Below are positions 11,226 through 21,429 of a DNA stretch of 64,000 bases, one piece after another (the first letter of the stretch is position 1; every line of letters begins with the position of its first letter). Under the pieces are notes generated by a model. It ran no database searches. It was not told where the DNA came from and was given only the letters and a program-made list of their open reading frames with translations. Both the position numbers and the translations under genes were made by a program. This DNA is from Adiantum capillus-veneris (taxonomy: Eukaryota > Streptophyta > Polypodiopsida > Polypodiales > Pteridaceae), in the NCBI GenBank assembly GCA_014529385.2, contig CM043959.1, positions 85,789,029-85,853,028 on the forward strand. Reading direction: 5' to 3'.

Positions 11226-12393
11226 TGTCGTGTCGTGGCACGTACATAGTATCGAATAAAAACATTCACCTCACTCTTGAAACTTCTCGATGTATGAAAA
11301 CAAAAGCAATCATGTAAATATTAACACAATATGTTGAAGCGTCTACTGCGGTCATTATCATGTACATACCTATCCGGGGAGTCGCGGCCTTGGATGTGGC
11401 GCATTTGCATGCTTTTCCACTTGATAAGATGCTTAATTTGGTTTGACAATGTACTTAGTCCAAGTGTTTCATGGTGGCACACTCATCTCGTCTATAAAGA
11501 CTCATGCGGGCAAAAACTGTCAAAAACAGCAGCTAAGAGGCGCCGTAAGCAGCATTGCATGGAAAGTAACCCAAAATGGTATATTGATAGAAAATGATGC
11601 ATATCTATGATTTTTATGATTATGCGAGTGATCCCACAAATTTAGGGATTTTAAAAACTCCGTTTGGGATTTTTTGGTTCAAAAATGAGCTGAAAATGAC
11701 CTAGTCTAGGTCCAAAGTGGAAAAATGACCCAAAATTTGACACATCAGCTCATATTGGCATGGGGAAGAGAGAGCTGGATGCTTTTTACAAAAAAAACCT
11801 GCAATTTATCACTAATGTGTAATAGCTTCCATGGTTGCCCAATCTATGTGTGTTGCAGTCCCGCCTCTTCGCAATCTTGTATCTGAGCTTGTGAGGGAGT
11901 GAATTAGGGTTTCCCATTCTCAAAATGGTGTGTGGACTTCACTTTAGAAGCTCAAAAATCTCTGTAAAATAAAAAAATTTCATCGTGAAGGTGGAAGCTT
12001 GAGCATTACTTTCAATTGTTTGATGTTACGACTATGAAATTGGGGACGAGGCTACATGATACCATGAACGAGGTTTGGGTTTTGATTGAGCGTTGTGCTT
12101 GTATGAGCATCGAGGTTTCATGGATGAAACATTAGTGTTTTTCAATGGTCTTTTTAAGTGAAATTGAATGTGATTTGGTGATCCTCTCATCATAATCTCG
12201 ACTACAAGAACAAGCAGACTCCAAGCACAATAGGAAAGAGGATTTGTGACTTTGCTCTCACGAACGCTCTTAGATTTCTTGTCACCCTTAGAAAGAGGGT
12301 TGGTGATTCTCCACAAATGCTTTCTCACAAAGTGTTTGTGACTCTCATCACGAACTCTCACAGCCAGAGGTTATGGACCTTCCCAGCTAGACT
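11226..12393 (+). repeat. 3' LTR of gypsy A (truncated at its end)
   Basis: It starts TGTCGTGTCGTGGCACGTACATAG after the purine tract CAGAGGGGGTGGA and aligns with the 5' LTR up to CAGCTAGAC. The last ~20 bp that lead to CCGACA in the 5' copy are replaced by unrelated sequence. Confidence 0.8.
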
Positions 12394-12689
12394 GCATGGT
12401 AGGTCGGGCCTTGTGACATTTTCCACTTGCTTCTTGAATCTTAATGAGACAATTTTGACACTTTCTTCATAATATTGGATTGTCATGCAAGCTCCACGAT
12501 GATCTTATGAGAAACACCCTTAAATTTGTGTTTATTATATAGCTCTATTTGTTGAATTGCATATATAGAGCTTGCTCCTTGGTGTTTTTTAAGCTTTAAT
12601 TTACAATTCTTAATCAGATACCGTGGTGCAATATCTTCTTGCTCCTTTTTGCTTTTTAGAACCACTATTTGGATTATGGATTATGTTGT
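12394..12689. other. Spacer of unknown origin
   Basis: No gene is recognised. It lies between the truncated LTR of gypsy A and the truncated copia remnant, so both breakpoints fall within or beside it. Confidence 0.4.
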
Positions 12690-13021
12690 CTAGTGCTCTT
12701 TCGAGTATCTTTGCCGCCTGCCATATCTACATTAGCATACCCTTCTAGAAAAATATCAGCTCCTCCAAAATACAAAGCATTTGTTGTTATCCCTTTTAGA
12801 TACCTAAGTATCCACTTCACAACTTGCCAATGCTCTTTACCTGGGTCATTCATGAACCTACTTACAACTCCCACTGCATGTGCACTGTCTGGCCTTGTCT
12901 AGACCATAGCATACCTAAGAGAACCTACCGCTGCAACATATGGAACTTTAGACATATAGGCTATCTTCTCTTGTGTCTTTGGACACATATCCTTGGTTTG
13001 TTTAAAGTGACAAGCCAAAGG
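12690..13021 (-). pseudogene. Copia RT end / RNase H fragment
   Basis: It reads KIAYMSKVPYVAAVGSL, then MNDPGKEHWQVVKWILRYLKG and YANVDMAGGKDTRKST, the typical copia RT-to-RNase H connection (YMxxVPYaxAvGSLMYa...TRPDIa, then DaDwAgd). One in-frame stop is present. It ends abruptly at about 12690, before the RNase H active site is complete. Confidence 0.85.
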
Positions 13022-13029
13022 TGTTAAAG

Positions 13030-13410
13030 TCATTTAGGTGTTCTGCAAACTGAACCATTCTCTGCCATCTTTAGATTGAATAAGCACTTCATAAGAAATA
13101 CCTTAATGGATGCTGAAGGTTTCTTGTAGAAGTCGTCAAGTGACTTCATTAAGTCTTCCGTGGTCTTCATCTCCAAAACATTGAATTCCACCATTGACTC
13201 CAAGCTGAACCGGATTGTTCCCTATGCCTTTCGATCAAGGACAATCCATGATTCATCTGCCATCGTTGCGGGCTTCTTTGCAAGACCGCCTAGTGGCAAG
13301 TAGAGGTCCTTCTGGTAGAGATAGTTTTCAATTTGCACCTTCCAATGTTGGTAGTTTTTGCCATTGAACTTCTCAATCTTGAGCTTCCCTTCCTCCGCCA
13401 TAACTCCCAC
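13030..13410 (-). pseudogene. gag: Copia gag N-terminus
   Basis: It starts MGVMAEEGKLKIEKFNGKNY, an N-terminal copia gag signature (DUF4219/UBN2 type), and continues to MKTTEDLMKSLDDFYKKP in a frame with one stop at about 13222. It matches the intact gag at 30930 downward. The sequence ends at the deletion junction near 13025. Confidence 0.85.
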
Positions 13411-13460
13411 TCAATTCAAGGAATCCTTTCCTTGAAATACTTTAGCTACGAGCAAACCTT

Positions 13461-13472
13461 GCTCTGATACCA
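13461..13472 (-). other. Primer-binding site, tRNA-iMet
   Basis: The minus strand reads TGGTATCAGAGC, complementary to the 3' end of plant initiator methionine tRNA, two bases inside the LTR. Confidence 0.9.
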
Positions 13473-13474
13473 TT

Positions 13475-14198
13475 TGTTAGGAGATATGACATAGCTAAGT
13501 AGATAATTGAGTAGCTTACTTAATGGAGAGAGATAATTTTCACACAAAAGAGATTATAGAGTGAGAGTAAACGATATACGTGGTTCACCCAATGTGGGCT
13601 ACGTCCACGGGAAAGCAGCCACTCAATGGCTTTATTACTTCAAAACAAGAAGTAGGTTACAAAGGGATTATACCATTTTGGAGCTCCCGCGTTGCTTCAC
13701 TCTCACCACCTCACACCCACTTTGTTGCATCAACTTCACACTATGAAATGTGTGTAAAAATGGATTCCTTTTATAGGCCAAAAGGGCTTCCCTCTCTCAT
13801 GAGAGGCAGCCACGTGTAGGCGCCCTTGTGTAGATAAGTCCAAATCAAACCCTCCAATCCGCCAATGTGTGGCCGCCATCGAGAAGACAAGTCCGCTATT
13901 GAATTCGGCCACCGGCCATTGACTTTCGACCACCGGCCATCAGCCATTGACTACCGGCCACCTACCAACTGGCCAACCGACCGATTGTTTTCCAACCACT
14001 TTTTGGTCGTCGTCCGACCGTAATATTCCTGCGAAAAGGAATATTCCAATGAAGGCTCGAAATTGGACGTGAAAATTTTGGTTTCCGGCGAGTTATTTTT
14101 CTTCACGCACAATGGCTACTCCTCGAAAAGGGGGCCTTACAAATATGCATTTTTAACATAGAAAATTATAAGAGGTAAATCAAGCTCCATATTTAACA
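13475..14198 (-). repeat. 5' LTR of copia remnant
   Basis: Minus-strand ends are TGTTAAATATGG...CTCCTAACA, giving TG...CA with a short terminal inverted repeat (TGTTA/TAACA). It aligns with the LTR at 30995-31789. The main length difference is the (GA)n tract, present there and absent here. Confidence 0.8.
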
Positions 14199-14361
14199 TA
14201 AAGAGCCTTGTCGAATACGAGGCGGTGTCGAGACATCAGCGGCGGCATCCCCACAACAACCGCCACCGCTACCACTAGAGCGTCGGTGCCTAGACGAGTG
14301 TGAAGATCATCTCGTCGACAGGGAAGCTTCAGAGTGTGCTGAATGCTTCAAAACAGAGGGA

Positions 14362-14536
14362 GATGCTGAAGGAGTAGAAGGACGTGATGGTGCTCCAGAG
14401 CGATGACGCTCCTCGTACAACCTCCGTCATCGCTCTGGGGTGACAAAGAAGAAAGAAAGTCATTATCATCCATACCTGCATTAAACACACGAACATTTAA
14501 TCTTAATATTTAATGAATGGAGAAGAAAACATGGAC

Positions 14537-14618
<82 letters not shown>

Positions 14619-14920
14619 CATAAAGGGTGAAGGATTCCTGTGTAGAGAGATTTTGTTGAAGTTCTTGTGAATTTGTAAAAGCACTACGCTTCAAGTGCAA
14701 TGGAGACTGAAGCTGCAATCACGAAGGTGATCCATCTCTGCTCATAGATGCTGAAGGAGTAGAACAACGTGATGGTTCTCCAGAGCGATGATGCTCCTCA
14801 TACCACCTCCGCTGCTGGGGTGACAAAGAAGAAAGAAACTCATCATCATCCATACCTGCATTAAACACACGAACATTTAATCTTAATATTGAATGAATGG
14901 AGAAGAAAATATGGACAAGT

Positions 14921-14969
<49 letters not shown>

Positions 14970-15110
14970 CCATAAAGGGGGAGGGATTCCTGTGTAGAGA
15001 GATTTTATTGAAGTTCTTGTGAATTTGTAAAAGCACTGCGCTCTGGGTGCGATGGAGACTGAAGCTGCAATCGCGAAGGAAGTGATCTGTCTCTACTCAC
15101 AGATGCTGCT
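14362..15110. repeat. 385-bp imperfect tandem duplication
   Basis: GATGCTGAAGGAGTAGAA starts at 14362 and again at 14747. Both copies then carry the same order: CTCCAGAGCGATGA, GGGGTGACAAAGAAGAAAG, CCATACCTGCATTAAACACA, a (GA)n tract, and GTGTAGAGAGATTTT. The first copy has a longer GA tract (14541-14615 versus 14921-14967). Confidence 0.85.
14719..14900 (-). pseudogene. Possible CACTA second ORF, exon fragment
   Basis: The minus strand reads MDDDEFLSSLSPQQRRWYEE from about 14853, with a diverged partner in the tandem copy starting near 14474 (MDDNDFLSSLSPQ). A donor-like GTATGGATGATG context and a Ser/Gly-rich continuation suggest an accessory protein of the CACTA element. I do not recognise the family. 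Confidence 0.35.
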
Positions 15111-15222
15111 CGTAACCGATCAACTAGATCTAGTGGTGGGATGAGCAGCATCTATGAGTAGAGACAGATCACTTCCTTCGCGATTGCAGCTTCAGCCTCC
15201 ATCGCACCCGGAGCATAGTGCT
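15032..15222. repeat. Near-perfect foldback, 80-bp arms, 31-bp loop
   Basis: 15032-15111 and 15143-15222 are inverted copies. The inner 67 bp have two mismatches and the outer 13 a few more. The loop contains the palindrome ACTAGATCTAGT. The arm sequence is also present once per unit in the 385-bp tandem, so the foldback probably formed by inverted duplication of the tandem's edge. Confidence 0.85.
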
Positions 15223-15395
15223 CGTCATTTCTACTCGTGAGAACATACATGGAGCATACGTACCTGGAGTGGACGCAATGATGATTAAATACAATGACTT
15301 AATGATGCATATAGACAGGAATGGACAAAAAATCACGTGAATACAATATATATTATAAAACGGAGCAAAATTATTCAAATAAAATATTTATGGCA

Positions 15396-15716
15396 TTAAG
15401 AGGTCTCTCTCTCATCCTCGCATAGCTCAGCATAAATTCCTTTATCGATATAAATATCTCCATTTAGACAGATGTCCTCCGTTTCATTTTGTAGATCCTC
15501 TGCATGCACCCCATAGAGAGTAGCAGCTTGATGCTCATCTAGCACCATCTCAGCGGCTTTTGACTGAACATCTTCTTCGATCTCCTCCATTGATGCCGTT
15601 GTGATTGGCGCATGGTAGCCCTCAGACGTCCGTGAACTACGAGGGGATACCTCCATGAAGTACCACCAGTTTGATGCAGACTTTGTAGGATGAAATAGTA
15701 CCTGCCAGAGCCACAT
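15396..15716 (-). pseudogene. CACTA transposase C-terminal region
   Basis: The minus strand reads QVLFHPTKSASNWWYFMEVSPRSSR and then an acidic tail (MEEIEEDVQSKAAEMVLDE). It lies directly 3' of the DUF4216 piece, where plant TNPD proteins have a W-x-V-V-x-x-x-P motif, which fits WWYFMEVSPR. An acceptor-like site before it (about 15720) suggests an intron. Confidence 0.55.
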
Positions 15717-15768
15717 AACTTACATGAGAGATTTCAAGCACATAACTTCTAAAATTGGATGTTACCTT

Positions 15769-16053
15769 TTACATACTTACTTGTTCACAATGCTCGGGTA
15801 GTACAAAAGTGTCTCTCAGGTCAGTCCATTTCTTAATTGAATCCACCTCAAGGAAACCATACTCTCCTCTATGTACAGTAGCGTTGCGACCCTCCATGAT
15901 TATCTTGAACCATTGCACGTCGAACAAGTCGACAAAAAATCCTCTATAGTCGATCCTCAAAATCACTTGTAGCGTGCTGAAGTAAGTGAGTTCCACCACC
16001 AAAGGAACTGCATCAGAGGAATGTCGTCGACTAGACTGTTCAAATTTTTCCAT
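15769..16053 (-). pseudogene. DUF4216 segment of CACTA transposase
   Basis: It contains VELTYFSTLQVILRIDYRGFF, FDVQWFKIIMEGRNATVH and EYGFLEVDSIKKW followed by FVLPEHCEQV. These match the DUF4216 pattern (hydrophobic strand, LF-x-C-x-W, G-F-x-x-V, PF-ILA-x-Q). Its position after DUF4218 confirms a CACTA transposase. Confidence 0.75.
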
Positions 16054-16395
16054 GATTCCACAATCTTGAGTAAAACTATTTTTGGCAATCCGCTCAACCC
16101 TAAATGCTGACCTTTACACCATGCTGCTGTGTATGACTTATACTACAACCAACAAAGATTATGAGTGGTCGTTCAAACATCTAGAAAGTCACAAGTCGTA
16201 CATTGCAAACTTACCTTGGTCGCGCAACCCCGAGAGTACTCCCACTCCTCCTCAGTCACTTATTCACCGCACTCGTGCGCTTTTCAATTGGTTGTGCAAC
16301 CATCTTAAGCTCATGAATGTTGGTAGGCTCTCTAGACCCGTCGGATAATGCATCGGTGGTCGTCTTTCCTGTCTCCACTCGATTCGTGCACTTTG

Positions 16396-17013
16396 TCACT
16401 CTTGCTTTGCATCCTCGTATTGTGAAATCCACTTTTGCATCACTGGATTGTAAAGCATGCAAAATCGATTGATTTTAGCCTCTAGATCTTCCGTCATCTT
16501 CTTCTCAACACAGAGATTGCACATGACAATCCCAGATATGCGCTCATCATCTATGGTTTGCCATAGCGTGTCCCAGGCTTTATCAAATGTGTCTAGCCAC
16601 TCTCCAATGTAAATTAGGGACTCTGATACGAGCCCACCTTTTGCCATGCTATCCTCCGGACGTGCCTTCTGATGCACATATCCCTTAAGTGTTTTCATGA
16701 AACGTTCTAAACAGAACATCCATCTGGAATATGCTATGTCAGCTATTTTCACCTCATCAACTATGTGAACAAGAAGATCCACCTGAATGGTTAACATGGT
16801 AGTAGGAAAGTGTTTCTCAAACATGAACACAACCTCCACAATGTTTAGTTTGGCCAATGGTATGGAGTCTACATTGATATCCTTTTGTGAGATCCATTGC
16901 ACCAGCTTTGCAAGTTTGTAGATTATGTTATGAACGTCAAGAGATAAACATCCCTCAATGGCCACTGGTAAAATAAACTGCAAAACACATCTAGCAATGA
17001 TATTAAATTCCAC
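16396..17013 (-). pseudogene. DUF4218 segment of CACTA transposase
   Basis: A 205-codon frame. ILPVAIEGCLSLDVHNIIYKL, then VVFMFEKHFPTTMLTIQVDLLVHIVDE, then YSRWMFCLERFMKTLKGYV and KARPEDSMAKG are the consecutive DUF4218 landmarks (lecFPp-ff-x-m-x-HL, RWMyp-ERfmk-LK-yv, ARPE-si). The family lies C-terminal of the catalytic tnp2 domain. The frame is open for the whole domain, so this is the best-preserved part of the element. Confidence 0.85.
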
Positions 17014-17225
17014 ACATGAATTTGTTACACAACTTCCACTATGATATATTCCACTTCAAACATACCTGACACATTTTATGCCAGTCGTGTGACTTCAAAC
17101 CAGTAAGCTTTACTTCTTTATTAAAACACATTCAGAGCGAGTGCATCACGCTAGTGAGGGTCCGCATAGAATCGAATGTTCTCTTTTACTTTGCGTTATT
17201 GGACTCATGTGAAAATCCATGGCGC

Positions 17226-18205
17226 TTAAGGGAGTTTTATCAATCCATCGGATGCTGTCTGCAACCAATATTGCTCCATACGATCCATATTTCTAAGGTC
17301 AACCTTGGCTCCCAAAGTATCTTTCTTACCGGTCCGATGGTCCCATAGCAGATTACTCACACTCTTGAATATGTGCATTGGATCGAACAAGTGATTGATC
17401 ATGAGTCGAGGCCAATATGGTAGCACGTACCATAGAGAGAGTCTCTTCATCCCTGGGGGAAAACCGTCATCACACACCTCCTTCTGCTCTAACCATGCCC
17501 GTGCAAACATCCTCAATGGTGCTCTTCCCAAAAAGCCATTGCATAACACATGATTCTTTGGAAGATACACTTGATGAACTTCGTAGATTCGCTTCTTCAA
17601 TGAGGGCGCCTGACATGCATTCATTCTAGGTCCACATGTGACACATGCTCTCTATCCGCTTGTTTGCAGCCCTGCATGTATATACATGACAATAGATAAG
17701 CTTGAGAAAAACCAAGAGTTACAGTGTTTGAGTTTGAGTGTAAATCACCTGAGCATTCTGTTAGTCCGAGATAGTCATGCATGGTCCACATTAGAATGCC
17801 TCTGATCAAAGCATTCCGTTGGCCTGTGTGTCGGCTCACATCCACCAGTTCTATACCAATCCACAATTGTTGTAGCTCTTCCAATAGTGGACGAAGATAC
17901 ACATCCATATTCTTCACTGTATACCGTCCGGCACAATCAAGCTTAGCCACAGGTACCCCTTCTTGGTAGTCAACCATGGGGGAATGTTGTAGTTGACTGT
18001 GACAACGGGTCCTACACTGTAAGATGTTGATCTTTGACCAAATGGATTTACGCCATCCATAGCCAGGTCTAGGCGCAAATTTTGAGCTTCCCTGGAAAAA
18101 TCCGACCATGTTTCGTCTATATGTTCCAGGCAGCGCAATCTGCAGGAATACGTGCACATCATCCGAAGATTTATTCTCCTCATGCCATAATGCTAGGGTG
18201 GCCAT
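17226..18205 (-). pseudogene. tnp2-type transposase catalytic region (CACTA)
   Basis: Two overlapping frames. The first (18205-17621) holds the stretch that reads LRLDLAMDGVNPFGQRSTSY in the other frame, NYNIPPWLTTK, LRPLLEELQQLWIGI and GILMWTMHDYLGL, the Transposase_21 pattern. The second (17624-17226) holds LPYWPRLMINHLFDPMHIFKSV and GKKDTLGAKVDL, equal to the conserved lpyW--l--rh-lDvMHieKNv--sl. Plant members carry out cut-and-paste excision. A frameshift or intron lies at about 17630-17760, where an AG/GT-bounded interval is possible. Confidence 0.85.
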
Positions 18206-18215
18206 GGACTTACAT

Positions 18216-19138
18216 TCAAAGAAATGCTTGATGCGAGGAAGTAGAGTAAAATGTCACAATACCTTTTGTGGAACTTTTGTTCCGTGGAGATCTACTCAAT
18301 ATCTCTCGGAATACCTTTTGTGGAACTTTTTTTCCGTGGAGATCTACTCGATATCTCTCGGAATCGTATTCCCATCTAAAAAGAATGCAGTCGTTAGGAC
18401 AAGCGTGAATCGAATTGTAATCCATCCCCAAGTTTTACAAGATCCTTCTTGCTTCCTCTCTGGAATCTGGCATCACATTATCAGCTGGTAGTATGTGCTC
18501 TTTGAGCAATCTACACAGCAAGAAATTGTGATACACTTGTGTAATTAATGTATCAAATCATATACATCTAGAGTTTTTTATTAAAGTAAACACATTGTAA
18601 TAGATAACCTGAAAAGCATTGTGACGCTAGTGTCACTCCATCCAAACTTTGCCTGCATGTTAAGAAGAACCAAGAGCGCCTTCAATCTAGACACACGTGC
18701 TCCATCATACAATGGTGTATCGACTTCACTTTTCATATCATCATAGATAAGCTTTTCTGAATCCATGATCCTCTTGATCATTTCATCAATCTCGGGCTCA
18801 AACATTGCCTCGTTGGGAATGTGGTATGCATGATCATCCTTCCAGCTGCTGTTAGAGGATACATCTTGTGGCCTCACCTATGCTACTTGACCAAAGCGCC
18901 TGCAAACACGTCTATTGGGTTGCAAGATTGCTGCTTGTTGGCCAGCGTCAGAGTCCGACGAGTTACAATTGGAAATAACTCGATCTATAATTGATGGATC
19001 GAACTCACCAAATTCGTAAACGTGCTGCAAAGAAACACATCTTGTCCATCGCAAAGCATGCCTGCATTGATTACAAGGACATAAGATCCTTGTTGGAGAG
19101 ATAAGTGTTTCGGTTGGACGGCCCCACATCCTTGTCAC
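18216..19138 (-). pseudogene. CACTA transposase N-terminal region
   Basis: It begins with the Cys-rich transposase-associated domain (ILCPCNQCRHALRW, then VYEFGEFDPS) at 19138-18878, followed by DTPLYDGARVSRLKALLVLLNMQAKFGWSD in 18877-18581. It ends with MGMDYNSIHACPNDCILFRWEY in 18431-18216, the conserved start of the tnp2 region. A 45-bp block (AATACCTTTTGTGGAACTTTT) is tandemly duplicated at about 18258-18350 and disrupts the frame. Confidence 0.85.
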
Positions 19139-19209
19139 TACTCATAATGAGGGTAAAAACCTTATAACCTGGACATAAATTTAATCTTCTATTGGCATCC
19201 TCCGTCTTT

Positions 19210-19240
<31 letters not shown>

Positions 19241-19848
19241 CTCTTTGTTCACATTGTAAACTACCTCACATTCTCTAGTAATGTCCAATCCCCACAAACC
19301 TTGGTCTATAGGTGCACGGAGATCAGAACCACCTGCTTATAATCTTGTCTTTATTGGTCAATGCCTATATTTGTGGGTAAGAGAAATCTACACACCCATC
19401 TCTACATGATAGTTCTTGTAGTGGACAAAACCCCTTTGCCTCTTCTCTAGCTGTAGCATTTCACAACATCTTTACATCTTTTCATAGTAGATCTTTGTTC
19501 GAGGGATTACTTATCACATTACATGTTGGCTTCCAATCTGAGTATCATGCCGTTGAAATCTTTCCAACTTAAGGTCGCATCCGTAGAGAGGAAGAGAGGG
19601 ATCACCGTTTGTCTAACTCTAATTTTTAAACTATAATTTCGAAGGTAGACTCTAATATAAAAACTCAATCCAAAATCTAATCTTAAATCTAACCTAATTG
19701 AACATGTGGTGATTCGCGGCTAATTGAATATGGTTAGTGTGTGAGTTAATAGGTGTCAGATTCTGATGGGAATATACATATTGTTGTGTAACTAGTGTTT
19801 ACTCTTTGGGGTCGCGGTTTATTTTTTACCCCTGTCTCGCCATCGCTA
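19139..19848. other. CACTA 5' untranslated/intron region with (CT)n
   Basis: No coding sequence is seen. A pyrimidine microsatellite lies at 19206-19245. It lies between the first transposase exon and the subterminal region. Confidence 0.5.
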
Positions 19849-19971
19849 TAGGCGTCGTTATTTAACAAATAAAATAGCGACGCCCATAGCGACGATGATA
19901 GTGACGCCATGAATTTTCACTTTTAAGCGTCGCACTGCAAGCATCGCTAATGTGAAGTACCTCTTGTAGTG
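19849..19971 (-). repeat. CACTA terminal and subterminal repeats
   Basis: The minus strand starts CACTACAAGAGGTACTTCAC at 19971. Behind it lie TTAGCGATGC, GCGACGC, GGGCGTCGCTATTT and its inverted partner TAACGACGCC. These short GC-rich subterminal motifs in both orientations are where CACTA binding proteins act. The 3 bp outside the end are TTA. Confidence 0.8.
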
Positions 19972-20778
19972 TTATTGGCATATTTGTATCTAGATCTATT
20001 TCTTTTGTAGCAATCACCTCCATTCTTTTGGTTGTGCCTAACTAAGTAGGCTCATCCTTGATTGAGCCTTTTGATGTGATTTGATCATTTAATTTAAGTA
20101 TACTTGTATCATTGTGAGTTTGAATGATTCTTGAAGGTGTGTACATATTTTCTCTATGCATCTTGAGAACTATAGAGCTTTATACCTTTTGGTGCTAGAA
20201 ACTTGGCAAGAACAAGTTCTTGAAAATTTCTATTAGTAATTATATTTTCTCAAATCTCTTTAGGAGAGTGTAGAGGAGTGGTCTTCACCTTCATCATAAT
20301 CAACATGAGAGTTTGCTGTAGCTAAGGAAATGTTTTGAAAATTGCTCAAATAGTTCTTCTTTATCAATACTTTGGAGCAGATTGAAGTTAGAAATTACTA
20401 TGTACCACCATGAGACTACCGATTGATTGAACCAAGTTAGCTTTGAGTTTTATGTTAATCTCAAATCTATATAAACATGAGATCAGGTGAAATGCTAGGA
20501 AATCTAAGATCAATAAGATATTTGAGATCCATGTATATATTAAAGAGAGTTTCATAAAAAGGGATATAGTTTTTAGCATCCTTGAAGAGGTAGCAGATGG
20601 TAGATTTTCAAGTCCAACACACCTTCTTCAATAATATAGAAACAAAGGGTCCATCATGCTAGCATGGTAGCTTTAGCATGTCTCTTTGACATCAATTTGT
20701 ATATTTATAAACCTTTGCATCATCAACTATACACGTTGGAGAACTCTATGACAACCACCTAGAAGACTTTTGCAAAGT
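19972..20778. other. Spacer, possible copia trace on minus strand
   Basis: AT-rich with no convincing domain. Minus-strand reading near 20000-20080 (SNHIKRLNQG*AYLVRHNQKN) and 20420-20640 loosely resembles decayed retroelement linker sequence, but I cannot assign it. Confidence 0.3.
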
Positions 20779-20938
20779 TTAATTTGCAATTTGCAATTAT
20801 ACTTAAGCGTGCGAAGCACTATGATCTGGAGCAAAAGAAAGGGAAGAAGGGAGGTGGGGTTGGGTTATGGGGTACCAAACGCGTTTCGCTCCTTTGAGGA
20901 GCTCATCAGTGGTCGAACGAGGATTATGAATAGCAAAA

Positions 20939-20962
20939 GGGGGGGGGGGGGGGGGGGGGGGG
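20939..20962. repeat. Poly-G run (24 G)
   Basis: An uninterrupted run of 24 G on the plus strand, in the 3' tail of Penelope copy 1. A shorter run (27206-27223, 18 G) occupies another point of the tail of copy 2. G-quadruplex or slippage-prone. Confidence 0.9.
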
Positions 20963-21429
20963 ACGTCGAGTCCAAAATAAGGGGGTTGTATCTTTAAAAG
21001 TGCATTGGTGGAGTGATATTTCGGGCTGTCAAGTTAGCAAAATGTGTATTGGAGGGGTTAATTTTTTTTGGGGGAACTAAAATAGCAACAAAGGAGGGGA
21101 TAGAGGGTAGGGAGGGGTTTAAGAATAAGGCAAAGAAAATTGTTGAGTTAGAGTCCAAAGGAGTTTGTGATCCAGAACCTGGTGTATAGTGAACAAAATT
21201 ATGTGTAAGGTGCACTTCGGGGGGGGGTGATTTGAGAGTATAAAGGAGCAAGGCGGAGTAGTTTGATTCCCAAAAATGGTGTTCCAAGAGTACAATTCCA
21301 AGGGGACAAAATTTGGAATGTAAGATAAAAAAATGAAGGGGAGTTTTTTGGATAGGAGTCTATGTTGCCGATGAGCTTTGGGCTTTTGAGAATCATCCTG
21401 CAAAACGAGCGGTAAGAGTTAGGGTAGGG

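Larger units (their letters stand above)
4015..12393 (+). mobile_element. Ty3/gypsy LTR retrotransposon A (decayed)
   Basis: The element has a 5' LTR (4015-5193), gag, protease, RT, RNase H and integrase remnants in that order, a polypurine tract at about 11212-11225, and a 3' LTR (11226-12393). The order PR-RT-RH-INT is diagnostic of Ty3/gypsy. The two LTRs differ at many positions (roughly 85-90% alike by eye) and the coding frames carry many stops and shifts, so the insertion is old. It belongs to the same family as the element at 43743-53736: the LTR tips, untranslated leader and all protein domains align. The 3' LTR lacks about the last 20 bp, and no matching target duplication was found. 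Confidence 0.9.
12690..14198 (-). mobile_element. Ty1/copia remnant with internal deletion
   Basis: On the minus strand: a 5' LTR (14198-13475), an initiator-Met primer site (13472-13461), the first ~125 codons of gag, then a jump directly to the end of RT and RNase H. Protease, integrase and most of RT are missing. The 3' end and 3' LTR are lost. It is the same family as the copia element at 29399-31789, with near-identical gag starts. Confidence 0.85.
14199..19971 (-). mobile_element. CACTA (En/Spm) DNA transposon, decayed
   Basis: Minus-strand coding pieces run in the order transposase-associated N-terminal domain, tnp2-type transposase, DUF4218 and DUF4216, which is the plant CACTA TNPD order. 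The upstream end is a CACTA terminal repeat at 19962-19971, with subterminal GCGACG-type repeats behind it. The downstream end is not certain: the copia remnant abuts at 14198, and the only further CACTACAAGA seen is at 3904, beyond gypsy A. All coding pieces contain stops or frameshifts, some of which may be introns. Confidence 0.85.
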
